NCBI RefSeq assembly: GCF_900313065.1
Contig: NZ_OMPU01000013.1
Location: 1-64,000, forward strand
Source of the DNA: Kiloniella sp. EL199
GTDB lineage: Bacteria; Pseudomonadota; Alphaproteobacteria; Kiloniellales; Kiloniellaceae
Direction: 5' to 3'
Length of the DNA: 64,000 nt
This document shows positions 1 to 7,615 of this stretch, piece after piece (positions within the stretch are counted from its first letter, which is position 1; each line of letters begins with the position of its first letter). A model generated the notes under the pieces. The model had not been told where the DNA came from and did no database searches. It saw only the letters and a list, made by a program, of their open reading frames with translations. Position numbers and translations under genes: made by a program.

Positions 1-218
1 AACGCGGGATCATCATAGGGCACTAAATCTTTCCCCCTCCGGTCGTATGCGGTATTAGCAGTCGTTTCCAACTGTTATCCCCCACTCCATGGTAGATTCC
101 CACGCGTTACTCACCCGTGCGCCACTGTCCAGTTCCCGAAAGAACCTTCTCGTTCGACTTGCATGTGTTAAGCCTGCCGCCAGCGTTCGTTCTGAGCCAG
201 GATCAAACTCTCAAGTTG
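1..218 (-). rRNA. rrs: 16S ribosomal RNA, 5' part (gene runs off the window)
   Basis: On the minus strand the sequence reads AGAGTTTGATCCTGGCTCAG just inside the 5' end, followed by the conserved GAACGCTGGCGGCAGGC block, the ACACATGCAAGTCGA element and the GTGAGTAACGCGTGGG element. These are the universal start of bacterial 16S rRNA. About 218 nt of the 5' domain are present and the rest lies outside the window. The mature 5' end is set near 218 by analogy. The V1 stretch is short, as is usual in Alphaproteobacteria. Confidence 0.97.
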
Positions 219-600
219 ACCTGACTTCTGTCTTAAAACAGAACTCAAATTCTATTACTGACTAGGTTTTGTGTAACTTATTTCGAATAAGATACATGAA
301 ACTAGCTAGCTCATCGCCATAAACAACAAACCGCCGTCCACGCATCCCTTCCAATTCATATCAACAATGTCAAACAACTATTCACTAAACCAGAACCAAA
401 AAAACCCGGCCCCGAAAAGCTAGACGATATATATAGTCTTTTTCCCTACCGTCAAGGAACATCTGAAACATTTTTGTAAAAACTTTTTCAAGGAACAAAT
501 CCTATCCAAATCCTCAAGCCAGCTTCTGTAAAACTTCCGCTAACTGTCTGTTTTTACTCCACCTTTCCGATGTACCGCCAAAGCACCTGCCCCGTCGGTG
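219..600 (-). other. rRNA operon leader (precursor 16S 5' leader)
   Basis: Between the 16S 5' end and the upstream promoter lie about 380 nt with no credible gene. The stretch is AT-rich and contains a small hairpin, CTTATT-TCG-AATAAG, at 277-291. In rRNA operons this region normally carries antitermination and RNase III processing elements. I could not recognise a boxA by eye, and the partner 3' spacer is outside the window. Confidence 0.6.
428..455 (-). promoter_or_regulatory. candidate rrn promoter P2
   Basis: On the minus strand: TTGACG (455-450), a 16-nt spacer, TATATA (433-428). It lies about 210 bp before the 16S 5' end and downstream of a stronger promoter at 607-635, the tandem arrangement usual for rRNA operons. 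Both hexamers fit sigma-70 well. Activity is inferred. Confidence 0.5.
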
Positions 601-606
601 AGCGAC

Positions 607-635
607 CTTATAGGCCTACACCAACATACTGTCAA
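607..635 (-). promoter_or_regulatory. candidate rrn promoter P1
   Basis: On the minus strand: perfect TTGACA (635-630), exactly 17 nt, then TATAAG (612-607), followed by GTCGCTC. This is close to the ideal sigma-70 promoter and is oriented towards the 16S gene, so it is the best candidate for the main rRNA promoter. Transcription would start near 600. Confidence 0.7.
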
Positions 636-933
636 AGACCTTTTTGCAAAAAACTCACATTTTTTTAATATTACCGTCACAAGGGTGTTTTGCGTAAGTT
701 TATTACTCAAAATACCCTTGTCTGTGATGTTTTCTGAAATGACGAGATTCACACAAAGTAAATTCGTGGGATAATTAGAGCAAATCCATAAAGAATCCCT
801 GAATCTAAATGCGAATCTCTACAGAGAATATGCATGATTCTTCCATGAATTATTAAAAAAGAACTTTCGCGCCGAGAGATTCGCCCTAATTTCATCGAAT
901 CACCCCAAACGAAAACAGGATTCTGAACTGAAG

Positions 934-1443
934 ATGCCTATTGATAACAATTATACTGTCAAAAGAATCCCTCCCAGCGACGTCGACCTCTATAAAGAGC
1001 TCAGATTGGAAGGTCTAAAAGATACACCTGAAGCTTTTGGCGCATCCTACAGGGATGAATCCACCAACGCGCGTTCTTATTATTATACACTTCTAGAAAA
1101 CCATGATGTCTTTGGTGTCTATCGTAATACAGACACACTTGTTGGCATTGCAGCTTTAGCACTTTCCCCTAAAGAGAAGCTCAAACACAAAGGAACACTT
1201 TGGGGCATGTATATAAAACCGGAAGCACGCGGCAACGAATTAGCAAAACAGCTTGTTTTACAAATCATCAAAATCGCAAAAGAAACCACGGAGGAGATTC
1301 TCTTAACTGTGGTTGCTTCAAATGTCTCAGCTATCACCTTATACAAGAAGCTGGGCTTTATCGAATACGGGACCGAACCCAGAGCACTTAAAATTGAAGA
1401 CCGCTATTATGACGAGGTACTTATGCGCTTGCCACTCACATAA
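934..1443 (+). CDS. GNAT family N-acetyltransferase
   Basis: A 169-residue single-domain protein of the Gcn5-related N-acetyltransferase fold, which transfers the acetyl group of acetyl-CoA to an amine. Motif A is seen at residues 91-104 (GMYIKPEARGNELA); the pyrophosphate loop reads RGNELA instead of the usual RGxGxG, and such variants occur in the family. Motif B is at 130-142 (NVSAITLYKKLGF). There is no signal peptide, so it is cytosolic. The ATG follows a weak purine stretch (CTGAAG). It stands alone between the rRNA promoter region and nadQ, and neither neighbour hints at the substrate. The family call is firm and the substrate unknown. Confidence 0.85.
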   Translation: MPIDNNYTVKRIPPSDVDLYKELRLEGLKDTPEAFGASYRDESTNARSYYYTLLENHDVFGVYRNTDTLVGIAALALSPKEKLKHKGTLWGMYIKPEARGNELAKQLVLQIIKIAKETTEEILLTVVASNVSAITLYKKLGFIEYGTEPRALKIEDRYYDEVLMRLPLT

Positions 1444-1670
1444 GACGTCACGCCAAAGTGACTTTGCTAAATAGCGCCTTCTATACACGTATCTTATAAG
1501 CAGACCTTTTATAAATTTCTCGTATATTCATTAAAGCACCATATGATCGAAGCTGATCTTAAGCGTAAGAAGGAATTTTCCGTAATATTGCCGTCGCACT
1601 TTCAAGCTATCTTGCCTAATCTCAATTCCTCTGTGATCTTAGAGGCTTAAGCGAAAGGGGCTAATTAAGT

Positions 1671-2681
1671 ATGAATACGAGTGCAGAACCAACAAACGGA
1701 CAGGTCGTGATCGGATTGAATGCCGTTATTGTTGCTATTATAGAAGAGCAGCCAAAGGTTCTTGTGGTTCAACATACTTCTGAAACACTTACCGCACAGC
1801 ATGAGACCCTGACCGAAAGGACGGCCTTACCCCATGACAATCGACATGAAGCGCTTCCCTTTGGCCCCTTTTACCCGCTGAAACATCGCACGCTTGAAGC
1901 TGGGCTGAGGTCGTGGGTGGAAGAACAGACAGATCATGACATCGGATATGTCGAGCAGCTCTACACATTCGGGAACGAAGGACGCGACCCTCGCGAAGAA
2001 GCAGGCGGAGCCCGTCTGGTATCTGTCGGTTACCTCGCTCTGGTACAGGACACCGGCCCGACAGCGATTGAAAATGCGGTTTGGCAGGATTGGTATCGTT
2101 TCTTCCCTTGGGAAGACTGGCGCGATGGCACCCCTACTATATTAGAGAGCGATATCATCCCCGCTTTGCGGAAATGGATTAAAGATGCCCAGAATAACGA
2201 CGAGCAAAAAGATCGTTACGAGCGCACCTGTATTACCTTTGGATTGGATGACACCCCTTGGAACGACGAACTGGTTCTGGAAAGATACGAACTGCTCTAT
2301 GAATCAAGTCTGGTCGCAGAACGCCAGGACAGCCTGAGTAGCGGAGAAATTAGTGATCACCGTGGTACGGCAATGGCACTGGATCACAGACGCATTCTGG
2401 CAACCGCTATCGGGCGATTACGAGGCAAGATAAAATATCGCCCCGTCGTGTTTGAACTCATGCCCCCAACCTTTACGCTGTTGCAACTCCAGAAAGTTGT
2501 CGAGGCCCTATCGGGGTCACTGCTTCATAAACAGAACTTTCGGCGCCTGATCGAGAAAAAGGGGCTGGTTGAAGCTACAGGGAAAATCGAAAGCCAAACA
2601 GGGGGCCGCCCTGCCAGCCAATTTAGGTTTCGGCGCGAAGTCCTGATGGAACGTCAGGCATTAGGTGTTCGTCAAAACTAA
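1671..2681 (+). CDS. nadQ: NadQ-type NUDIX-like transcriptional regulator of NAD biosynthesis
   Basis: A 336-residue protein with an N-terminal NUDIX-like domain (about 10-170) and a C-terminal winged helix (about 255-325) ending in GGRPASQFRF. This is the architecture of the NrtR/NadQ regulators, in which the NUDIX-like domain senses a nucleotide ligand and the winged helix binds DNA. The NUDIX box is degenerate (HRTLEAGLRSWVEEQT, about 72-87), arguing for sensing rather than hydrolysis. The gene is immediately upstream of nadA-nadB-nadC in the same direction, the context in which alphaproteobacterial NadQ represses de novo NAD synthesis. The ATG has AAAGGGG about 9 nt upstream. Three inverted repeats before nadA are the likely targets; I see no equivalent before nadQ itself. 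Confidence 0.85.
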   Translation: MNTSAEPTNGQVVIGLNAVIVAIIEEQPKVLVVQHTSETLTAQHETLTERTALPHDNRHEALPFGPFYPLKHRTLEAGLRSWVEEQTDHDIGYVEQLYTFGNEGRDPREEAGGARLVSVGYLALVQDTGPTAIENAVWQDWYRFFPWEDWRDGTPTILESDIIPALRKWIKDAQNNDEQKDRYERTCITFGLDDTPWNDELVLERYELLYESSLVAERQDSLSSGEISDHRGTAMALDHRRILATAIGRLRGKIKYRPVVFELMPPTFTLLQLQKVVEALSGSLLHKQNFRRLIEKKGLVEATGKIESQTGGRPASQFRFRREVLMERQALGVRQN

Positions 2682-2728
2682 ATCTTCCATCCATCAAAAC
2701 CCGAGTCATCTCAGGCTCTAACACTACT

Positions 2729-2747
2729 TATACTAATATTGAGCATA
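2729..2747. promoter_or_regulatory. candidate NadQ operator, copy 1
   Basis: Imperfect inverted repeat TATACT-N7-AGCATA, with half-site consensus TATRCT and its complement. It is the first of three copies in the 171-bp nadQ-nadA gap and lies just upstream of the presumed nadA -35 element. Confidence 0.55.
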
Positions 2748-2753
2748 ATAAGC

Positions 2754-2782
2754 TTGACCAGGGTAATACTCACTTGTAGCAT
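2754..2782 (+). promoter_or_regulatory. candidate nadABC promoter
   Basis: TTGACC (2754-2759), 17 nt, TAGCAT (2777-2782). The second inverted repeat (2765-2783) covers the spacer and -10, so a repressor bound there would block RNA polymerase. The promoter is inferred from sequence only. Confidence 0.45.
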
Positions 2783-2783
2783 A
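2765..2783. promoter_or_regulatory. candidate NadQ operator, copy 2
   Basis: AATACT-N7-AGCATA, the same half-sites and 7-nt spacing as copy 1 and exactly 36 bp downstream of it. It overlaps the candidate nadA -10 element. Confidence 0.55.
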
Positions 2784-2823
2784 AGCAGAAACAGGGAGCG
2801 CCCGTCTTTTTTTATAGCCCCCT

Positions 2824-2842
2824 TATACTCAAACAGAGCAAA
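2824..2842. promoter_or_regulatory. candidate NadQ operator, copy 3
   Basis: TATACT-N7-AGCAAA, the same layout as copies 1 and 2 with one changed base in the right half. It lies 11 bp before the nadA ATG and reaches the presumed ribosome binding region. Confidence 0.45.
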
Positions 2843-2852
2843 AGAGGTTAGC

Positions 2853-3875
2853 ATGCCTGCCAGTACTGCAGCCGCAGAGACAGAAGAATTCACCTACACA
2901 CCGGAAGTGGCAGAGCGCACCGCCTCTGTCTTTGAGAAGGTTTACCCCGCCATCAGTAAGGAAGAATGGCCCGACTTTGCGCCCTATGTTGATGAGATCC
3001 TGCGTTTGAAGAAGGAACGCAATGCCGTTGTGCTCGCCCACAATTATCAGACCAGAGATATCTATCACTGCGTTTCTGACATCGTGGGGGATTCACTGGC
3101 CCTTGCACAAAAGGCGGTTGATGTCGAAGCCGATGTCATTGTCATGGCCGGCGTTCACTTCATGGCAGAAACAACAAAGCTTCTTAACCCGTCCAAAACC
3201 GTTTTGATACCGGACCCCAAAGCCGGGTGCTCTCTGGCAGATTCCATCACAGGCGAAGATGTCCGTAATCTTCGCAAAAAGTACCCCGATGTTCCAATTG
3301 TGACCTATGTGAATACCTCCGTCGAAGTAAAAGCTGAATCAGATATCTGCTGCACATCAGGAAATGCCGTAAAGATTGTTGAATCATTGGACGTTGATCG
3401 GGTGCTCTTGATCCCCGACCGCTTTCTTGCCGCGAATGTGGCCACCGAAACCAACGTTGAAATTTTGACATGGGAAGGCGAGTGCGAAGTACACGAACGC
3501 TTTACGGCACGTCAGGTCAAGCAGCTTCGTAAAACGCACCCCAATGTCACTGTTCTTGCACACCCGGAATGTCCGCCTGAAGTTGTCGAAGCTGCAGACT
3601 ATTCAGGATCAACCGCAGGGATGATCAACTTTGTGTCCCAGCAAAAACCTGCCGAAGTTGCCCTGATCACAGAATGTTCTATGGGGGATAACATTGCATC
3701 TGAAAACCCGGACACCAATTTCATCCGATCCTGCAATCTTTGCCCTCATATGCAGCGCATCAATCTGATGAACATCTGTGAATCTTTAAAGACGATGACG
3801 CACGAGGTTACTGTTGACCCTGCCCTTGCTGATCGGGCACGCCTCGCGGTCCAACGTATGCTGGATGCAAGCTAA
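2853..3875 (+). CDS. nadA: quinolinate synthase NadA
   Basis: A 340-residue [4Fe-4S] enzyme that condenses iminoaspartate with dihydroxyacetone phosphate to quinolinate, the second step of de novo NAD synthesis. Candidate cluster ligands are Cys126 (AGCSLADS), Cys211 (GECEVHERF) and Cys297 (CNLCPHM), matching the three conserved cysteines of the family. The substrate motifs LAHNYQ (61-66) and SGSTAGM (251-257) are present. The frame is open 38 codons further upstream, but that stretch holds the operators and promoter. The ATG at 2853 has AGAGG 6-7 nt before it, so I start there. It is first in nadABC; nadB starts 12 bp after its stop. Confidence 0.95.
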   Translation: MPASTAAAETEEFTYTPEVAERTASVFEKVYPAISKEEWPDFAPYVDEILRLKKERNAVVLAHNYQTRDIYHCVSDIVGDSLALAQKAVDVEADVIVMAGVHFMAETTKLLNPSKTVLIPDPKAGCSLADSITGEDVRNLRKKYPDVPIVTYVNTSVEVKAESDICCTSGNAVKIVESLDVDRVLLIPDRFLAANVATETNVEILTWEGECEVHERFTARQVKQLRKTHPNVTVLAHPECPPEVVEAADYSGSTAGMINFVSQQKPAEVALITECSMGDNIASENPDTNFIRSCNLCPHMQRINLMNICESLKTMTHEVTVDPALADRARLAVQRMLDAS

Positions 3876-3887
3876 GGAGACTTCCCC

Positions 3888-5495
3888 GTGCCCAATCCCG
3901 CCAACACTATTAAAAGCACAACGACAGATGTTTTGGTAATTGGCGCAGGCCTTGCTGGCTTGATGGCGGCGTTACGACTTGCGCCCAAAGCAGTAACGCT
4001 TTTATCAAAAGGACCGCTTGGGCAAGAAGCATCCAGTACTTGGGCACAGGGGGGAATATCAGCGGCATTAGACCCTGCCGATAGTCCCGCAAGTCATCTC
4101 GCGGATACACTTGCCGTCGCCGGCGGTATTGCAGATGAAGATATTGCCTCATTGGTTACCAATCTCGGGCCAGAACGCATTCGCGATCTGATCGATCTCG
4201 GTGTGATCTTTGACCATGATGACAAAGGCCTGAGCCTCAGCAGGGAAGCTGCCCATAGCCACAGACGCGTTGTCCATGCCAATGGGGATTCAACGGGTAA
4301 AGAAGTCATGCGTGTCTTGCAGCTTCGGGTAAAAGAGGCTGCACATATTACGGTTATCGAAAATGCAGAGGCCGTAGATTTGCTATGCCAAAACAATCAG
4401 GTTTTTGGGGCAACCTTTCTGGAAAACAATGAAGTGCAAGCCGTCACAGCAAAAGCCACGATTATTGCAACTGGCGGCATCGGGCAAATCTACAGCGCAA
4501 CCACCAATCCATTCGCCGCTTGCGGAGATGGACTTGCCATGGCCGCCCGCGCTGGTGCACGACTGAAAGATCTCGAATTCGTCCAGTTTCACCCCACGGC
4601 CATAGATGTGGAGGCCACTCCCCGGCCCTTGGCAACCGAAGCACTCCGCGGGGATGGTGCATGGTTGGTGAATGAAACAGGCAAACGATTTATGCTCGGC
4701 GAACATCCTCTAGCCGAATTGGCGCCACGGGATGTTGTCGCCAGAGGTATATGGCGGCAGATACAAAAGGGGCATCGCTGTTATCTTGATTGCCGCAAAT
4801 CTATCGGCAAGGCCTTTCCCGAGCACTTCCCCACGGTATATGCTCACTGCGAAGATCATGGCATTGATCCGGTAAAAGACCTTATCCCCGTCGTCCCGGC
4901 GGCGCACTATCATATGGGTGGCATAGAAACAGATAATCGCGGGCGAACAAACCTCGGTGGACTCTGGGTTTGTGGCGAAGCCGCCTGCACCGGCTTGCAC
5001 GGCGCGAACAGACTGGCCAGTAACTCTCTGCTCGAAGCTTTGGTTTTTGCCCCTCTTGTCAGCAAAGATATCTGTGATTTCCTTGCCGCAAACCCGGCAA
5101 AAAAAATCCCTGAAATAGATATTTTCGAAAACCCCAATACTCGTTCCAACAGCGCGAAAAACGATAACAAAGCCATTCATCAGCTACAAACCCTAAACTA
5201 TCGCTACATAGGACTTTGCCGGGATGAAAAGGGACTAAAAACACTGTTGAAAGAGTTGAATCATCTTGAAATAAACAACCCACATGCTTCTGCTCGATTA
5301 AGAAACATCATAACCATCAGTCGCCTGATTGCGACGACAGCACTTGAGCGGAAGGAAAGCAGAGGGGGACACTATCGTCTCGATTACCCCAAGAGCGATC
5401 CGCAATACCAGCGCCACAGCACGCTTAAACTGAACAAAGAAACAAAGGATGTCGCCACAGATACAACAAATGTTGCAATCAAGCTGGCTTCATAG
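3888..5495 (+). CDS. nadB: L-aspartate oxidase NadB
   Basis: A 535-residue flavoprotein that oxidises L-aspartate to iminoaspartate, the substrate of NadA. The FAD-binding Rossmann motif GAGLAG is at 19-24, followed by the SSTWAQGGISAAL block (49-61), an active-site HSHRRVVHANGDSTGKEV-type segment, and near the C-terminal part of the flavin domain the GLHGANRLASNSLLEALVF signature. These are diagnostic for L-aspartate oxidase within the succinate dehydrogenase/fumarate reductase flavoprotein family. It starts at GTG; the AAGGAG site overlaps the nadA stop codon, consistent with translational coupling. The 38-bp gap to nadC supports one operon. Confidence 0.94.
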   Translation: MPNPANTIKSTTTDVLVIGAGLAGLMAALRLAPKAVTLLSKGPLGQEASSTWAQGGISAALDPADSPASHLADTLAVAGGIADEDIASLVTNLGPERIRDLIDLGVIFDHDDKGLSLSREAAHSHRRVVHANGDSTGKEVMRVLQLRVKEAAHITVIENAEAVDLLCQNNQVFGATFLENNEVQAVTAKATIIATGGIGQIYSATTNPFAACGDGLAMAARAGARLKDLEFVQFHPTAIDVEATPRPLATEALRGDGAWLVNETGKRFMLGEHPLAELAPRDVVARGIWRQIQKGHRCYLDCRKSIGKAFPEHFPTVYAHCEDHGIDPVKDLIPVVPAAHYHMGGIETDNRGRTNLGGLWVCGEAACTGLHGANRLASNSLLEALVFAPLVSKDICDFLAANPAKKIPEIDIFENPNTRSNSAKNDNKAIHQLQTLNYRYIGLCRDEKGLKTLLKELNHLEINNPHASARLRNIITISRLIATTALERKESRGGHYRLDYPKSDPQYQRHSTLKLNKETKDVATDTTNVAIKLAS

Positions 5496-5533
5496 ACTCC
5501 CCCAGAGATAATTAGACAATAAAAGTTTAAACG

Positions 5534-6385
5534 ATGAAAATAACGCCCCTGCCCTCACCCCTTATCTCACAGGCCGTAAAGGCCGCGCTTCTGGAAGATC
5601 TTGGATCAACCGGGGATCTCACAAGTCAGTCAATGATCCCGGAAGATGCCCAACTGACAGCATCAATTGTAAGCAGAGAGAAGGGCATCGTTTCCGGGTC
5701 CGCATTTCTGAAAGCTGCAATGGCAGAGTTATCAGAACAGGTGATCGTTAAAGTTTTGCAGGAAGATGGCACACGCCTCTCTCCCGGAAGTATCGTTGCC
5801 ACAATAACAGGTTCTGCTCGCGCAATTCTGAGCGGTGAGCGTGTTGGCCTGAACTACATGGGCCATCTATCGGGAATTGCCACTGCGACCCGTAATATCG
5901 TTGATCTGGTTAACGATCTGCCTGTGCGCGTTACCTGCACCAGAAAAACCACCCCAGGCCTGCGTGCTTTTGAAAAATATGCAGTGCGGTGCGGCGGGGG
6001 ACACAATCATCGCTTTGGTCTTTATGACGGCGTGATGATCAAAGACAACCATATCGCTGCTGTTGGCGGCGATATCGGGAAAGCGATTATGACCGCCAGA
6101 TCTCAAATTGGACACATGGTGAAAATCGAAGTCGAGGTCGATCGACTTGATCAACTAGAACAGGCCCTACCCCACAAGCCGGATATCATTCTGTTAGACA
6201 ACATGGATATACCAGCCTTGCGTGAGGCCGTAACCATGATTGATGGACAGGCCATTGCAGAAGCATCTGGCGGCATCACCCGAGAAACAGCACGTGCCAT
6301 TGCAGAAACCGGAGTTGATGTTATCTCCATGGGATGGCTAACCCACAGCGCCCCCTGTCTGGATTTGGGGCTCGATATTCTCTAA
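5534..6385 (+). CDS. nadC: quinolinate phosphoribosyltransferase (nicotinate-nucleotide pyrophosphorylase, carboxylating)
   Basis: A 283-residue enzyme that converts quinolinate and PRPP to nicotinate mononucleotide with loss of CO2, completing the nadABC pathway. Family motifs seen are EDLGSTGDLTS near the N-terminus, TRKTTPGLRAFEKYA and CGGGHNHRFGLYDGVMIKDNH in the PRPP/quinolinate site, EVEVDRLDQ, ILLDNM and EASGGIT. The length is typical. It is last in the operon, and no clear terminator follows. Its 3' end faces the convergent DUF2474 gene 34 bp away; that gap contains the 10-mer GATACTCAAG twice (6402, 6415). Confidence 0.95.
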   Translation: MKITPLPSPLISQAVKAALLEDLGSTGDLTSQSMIPEDAQLTASIVSREKGIVSGSAFLKAAMAELSEQVIVKVLQEDGTRLSPGSIVATITGSARAILSGERVGLNYMGHLSGIATATRNIVDLVNDLPVRVTCTRKTTPGLRAFEKYAVRCGGGHNHRFGLYDGVMIKDNHIAAVGGDIGKAIMTARSQIGHMVKIEVEVDRLDQLEQALPHKPDIILLDNMDIPALREAVTMIDGQAIAEASGGITRETARAIAETGVDVISMGWLTHSAPCLDLGLDIL

Positions 6386-6419
6386 CCCCAAACTCAAACC
6401 TGATACTCAAGCCCGATAC

Positions 6420-6611
6420 TCAAGACAGCCCGAGCCAGGCACGGATGGAATACCCAACAACGCCCAAAACAAAAACACCGCCAAACCATAACCCAACAAA
6501 CCAACCCAAACGACGCCATATGCACTGTTCTTCTGATTGGGGTGCAGTTTCTGATTTACCCCTTGCTGGAGATCCGGCCAATGCCTTATTCGCGGAGCTA
6601 TGCGTCACCAT
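6420..6611 (-). CDS. DUF2474 small membrane protein (cytochrome bd oxidase accessory)
   Basis: A 63-residue protein with one membrane segment near the C-terminus, preceded by the WRRLGWFVGLW stretch typical of DUF2474. Members are short single-span proteins encoded after CIO-type cydAB and are thought to be accessory subunits analogous to CydX. The ATG overlaps the cydB stop by one base (TGATG), strong evidence of coupled translation; a TTG one codon earlier is possible. The hydrophilic N-terminal part of about 30 residues is longer than in many family members. Family call good, function inferred. Confidence 0.8.
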   Translation of the reverse strand: MVTHSSANKALAGSPARGKSETAPQSEEQCIWRRLGWFVGLWFGGVFVLGVVGYSIRAWLGLS

Positions 6612-7615
6612 CAATGATACCCCTCTTCAGGATCGACTTTCCCGCGGAATACCCAATAAGCGTAAGCCGTATAGCCAAGGATTAACGGCACGAGTACAGC
6701 CGTACCAATAAGTAAAAATTCAAGACTTACATCGGGTGCTGCCGCTTGCCAGATTGTCAGGCTCGGGGGCACCATGTAAGGGAAAAAACTGATCCCCAAG
6801 CCTATGTAAGTCAGAACAAATAATCCCAAACTGGCAAAGAAGGGCCAAGCGTCATTCTTTTCCCGAAGACCCCGCAATAACACCAGCGCCGAGATCAAAA
6901 CAAGAAGAGGCACAGGAGCCGTATAGATTATTTGCGGCATGGTAAACCAGCGCGCCAGAAATTCCGGATTAAGAAACGGCGTCCAAATACTGACAAGACC
7001 AATGAGGCCTAAAAGCCCGAATAACGCCGGCTTTGCGTAGCGGTAAGCTTTCTCCTGAACAGATCCAACCGTTTTTAAAATCAGCCATGTCGATCCCAGT
7101 AGTATATAGCCCACAACAACGGATACACCTGTGAGCAGTGAAAACGGCGTTAGCCAATTCCACCATCCACCTGCATAGGCACGATCAATCACGTCGATGC
7201 CCTGAACCAAGGCCCCCAAGGCAATTCCCTGACAAAAAGCCGCGGCAAGTGAACCACCAAAAAAAGCCAGATCCCAAAGTCCTTGAGAGTTCTCGCTTCG
7301 CCACCTGTATTCAAAGGCAACACCGCGAAAAATCAGCCCCAACAGCATAAAGGTCAAAGGCGCATAAAGTGCAGGTAACACAACCGAATAAGCCAAGGGG
7401 AAAACGGCAAAAAGCCCGCCCCCACCAAGAACCAGCCAAGTCTCGTTTCCATCCCATACCGGCGCAATGGTATTCATGGCATAGTCACGTTCACTTCCCT
7501 TGTTAAAAAGGGGAAACAAAATACCAATGCCCAAATCGAAACCATCCAGCAGAACATAAGCAAGAACAGCAAACGCAATTAACAAAGACCAGACAAGTGC
7601 GAGATCAATTTCCAT
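6611..7615 (-). CDS. cydB: cytochrome bd-type (cyanide-insensitive) ubiquinol oxidase subunit II
   Basis: A 334-residue polytopic membrane protein, subunit II of a bd-type terminal quinol oxidase reducing O2 to water. The N-terminus (LLDGFDLGIGILFPLF) and the WDGNETWLVLGGGGLFAVFP block are conserved in CydB/CioB. The length and partner match the CIO subgroup. It overlaps the cydA stop by 11 bp and is followed, with a one-base overlap, by the DUF2474 gene, giving a tight three-gene operon. The window also encodes RegBA, which controls bd oxidase in related bacteria, but I have no direct evidence for that here. Confidence 0.93.
   Translation of the reverse strand: MEIDLALVWSLLIAFAVLAYVLLDGFDLGIGILFPLFNKGSERDYAMNTIAPVWDGNETWLVLGGGGLFAVFPLAYSVVLPALYAPLTFMLLGLIFRGVAFEYRWRSENSQGLWDLAFFGGSLAAAFCQGIALGALVQGIDVIDRAYAGGWWNWLTPFSLLTGVSVVVGYILLGSTWLILKTVGSVQEKAYRYAKPALFGLLGLIGLVSIWTPFLNPEFLARWFTMPQIIYTAPVPLLVLISALVLLRGLREKNDAWPFFASLGLFVLTYIGLGISFFPYMVPPSLTIWQAAAPDVSLEFLLIGTAVLVPLILGYTAYAYWVFRGKVDPEEGYH

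Noticed and set aside
540-752. Minus-strand 70-residue open frame in the rRNA promoter region
   Set aside because: It overlaps the best rrn promoter (607-635), has no ribosome site or protein-like character, and is most likely chance.
2739-2852. Upstream in-frame extension of nadA
   Set aside because: The region carries the promoter and operators; homology begins at ATG 2853, which has a good ribosome site.
6334-6711. Plus-strand open frame across the nadC end and DUF2474/cydB
   Set aside because: Overlaps three better supported genes and has no family features.
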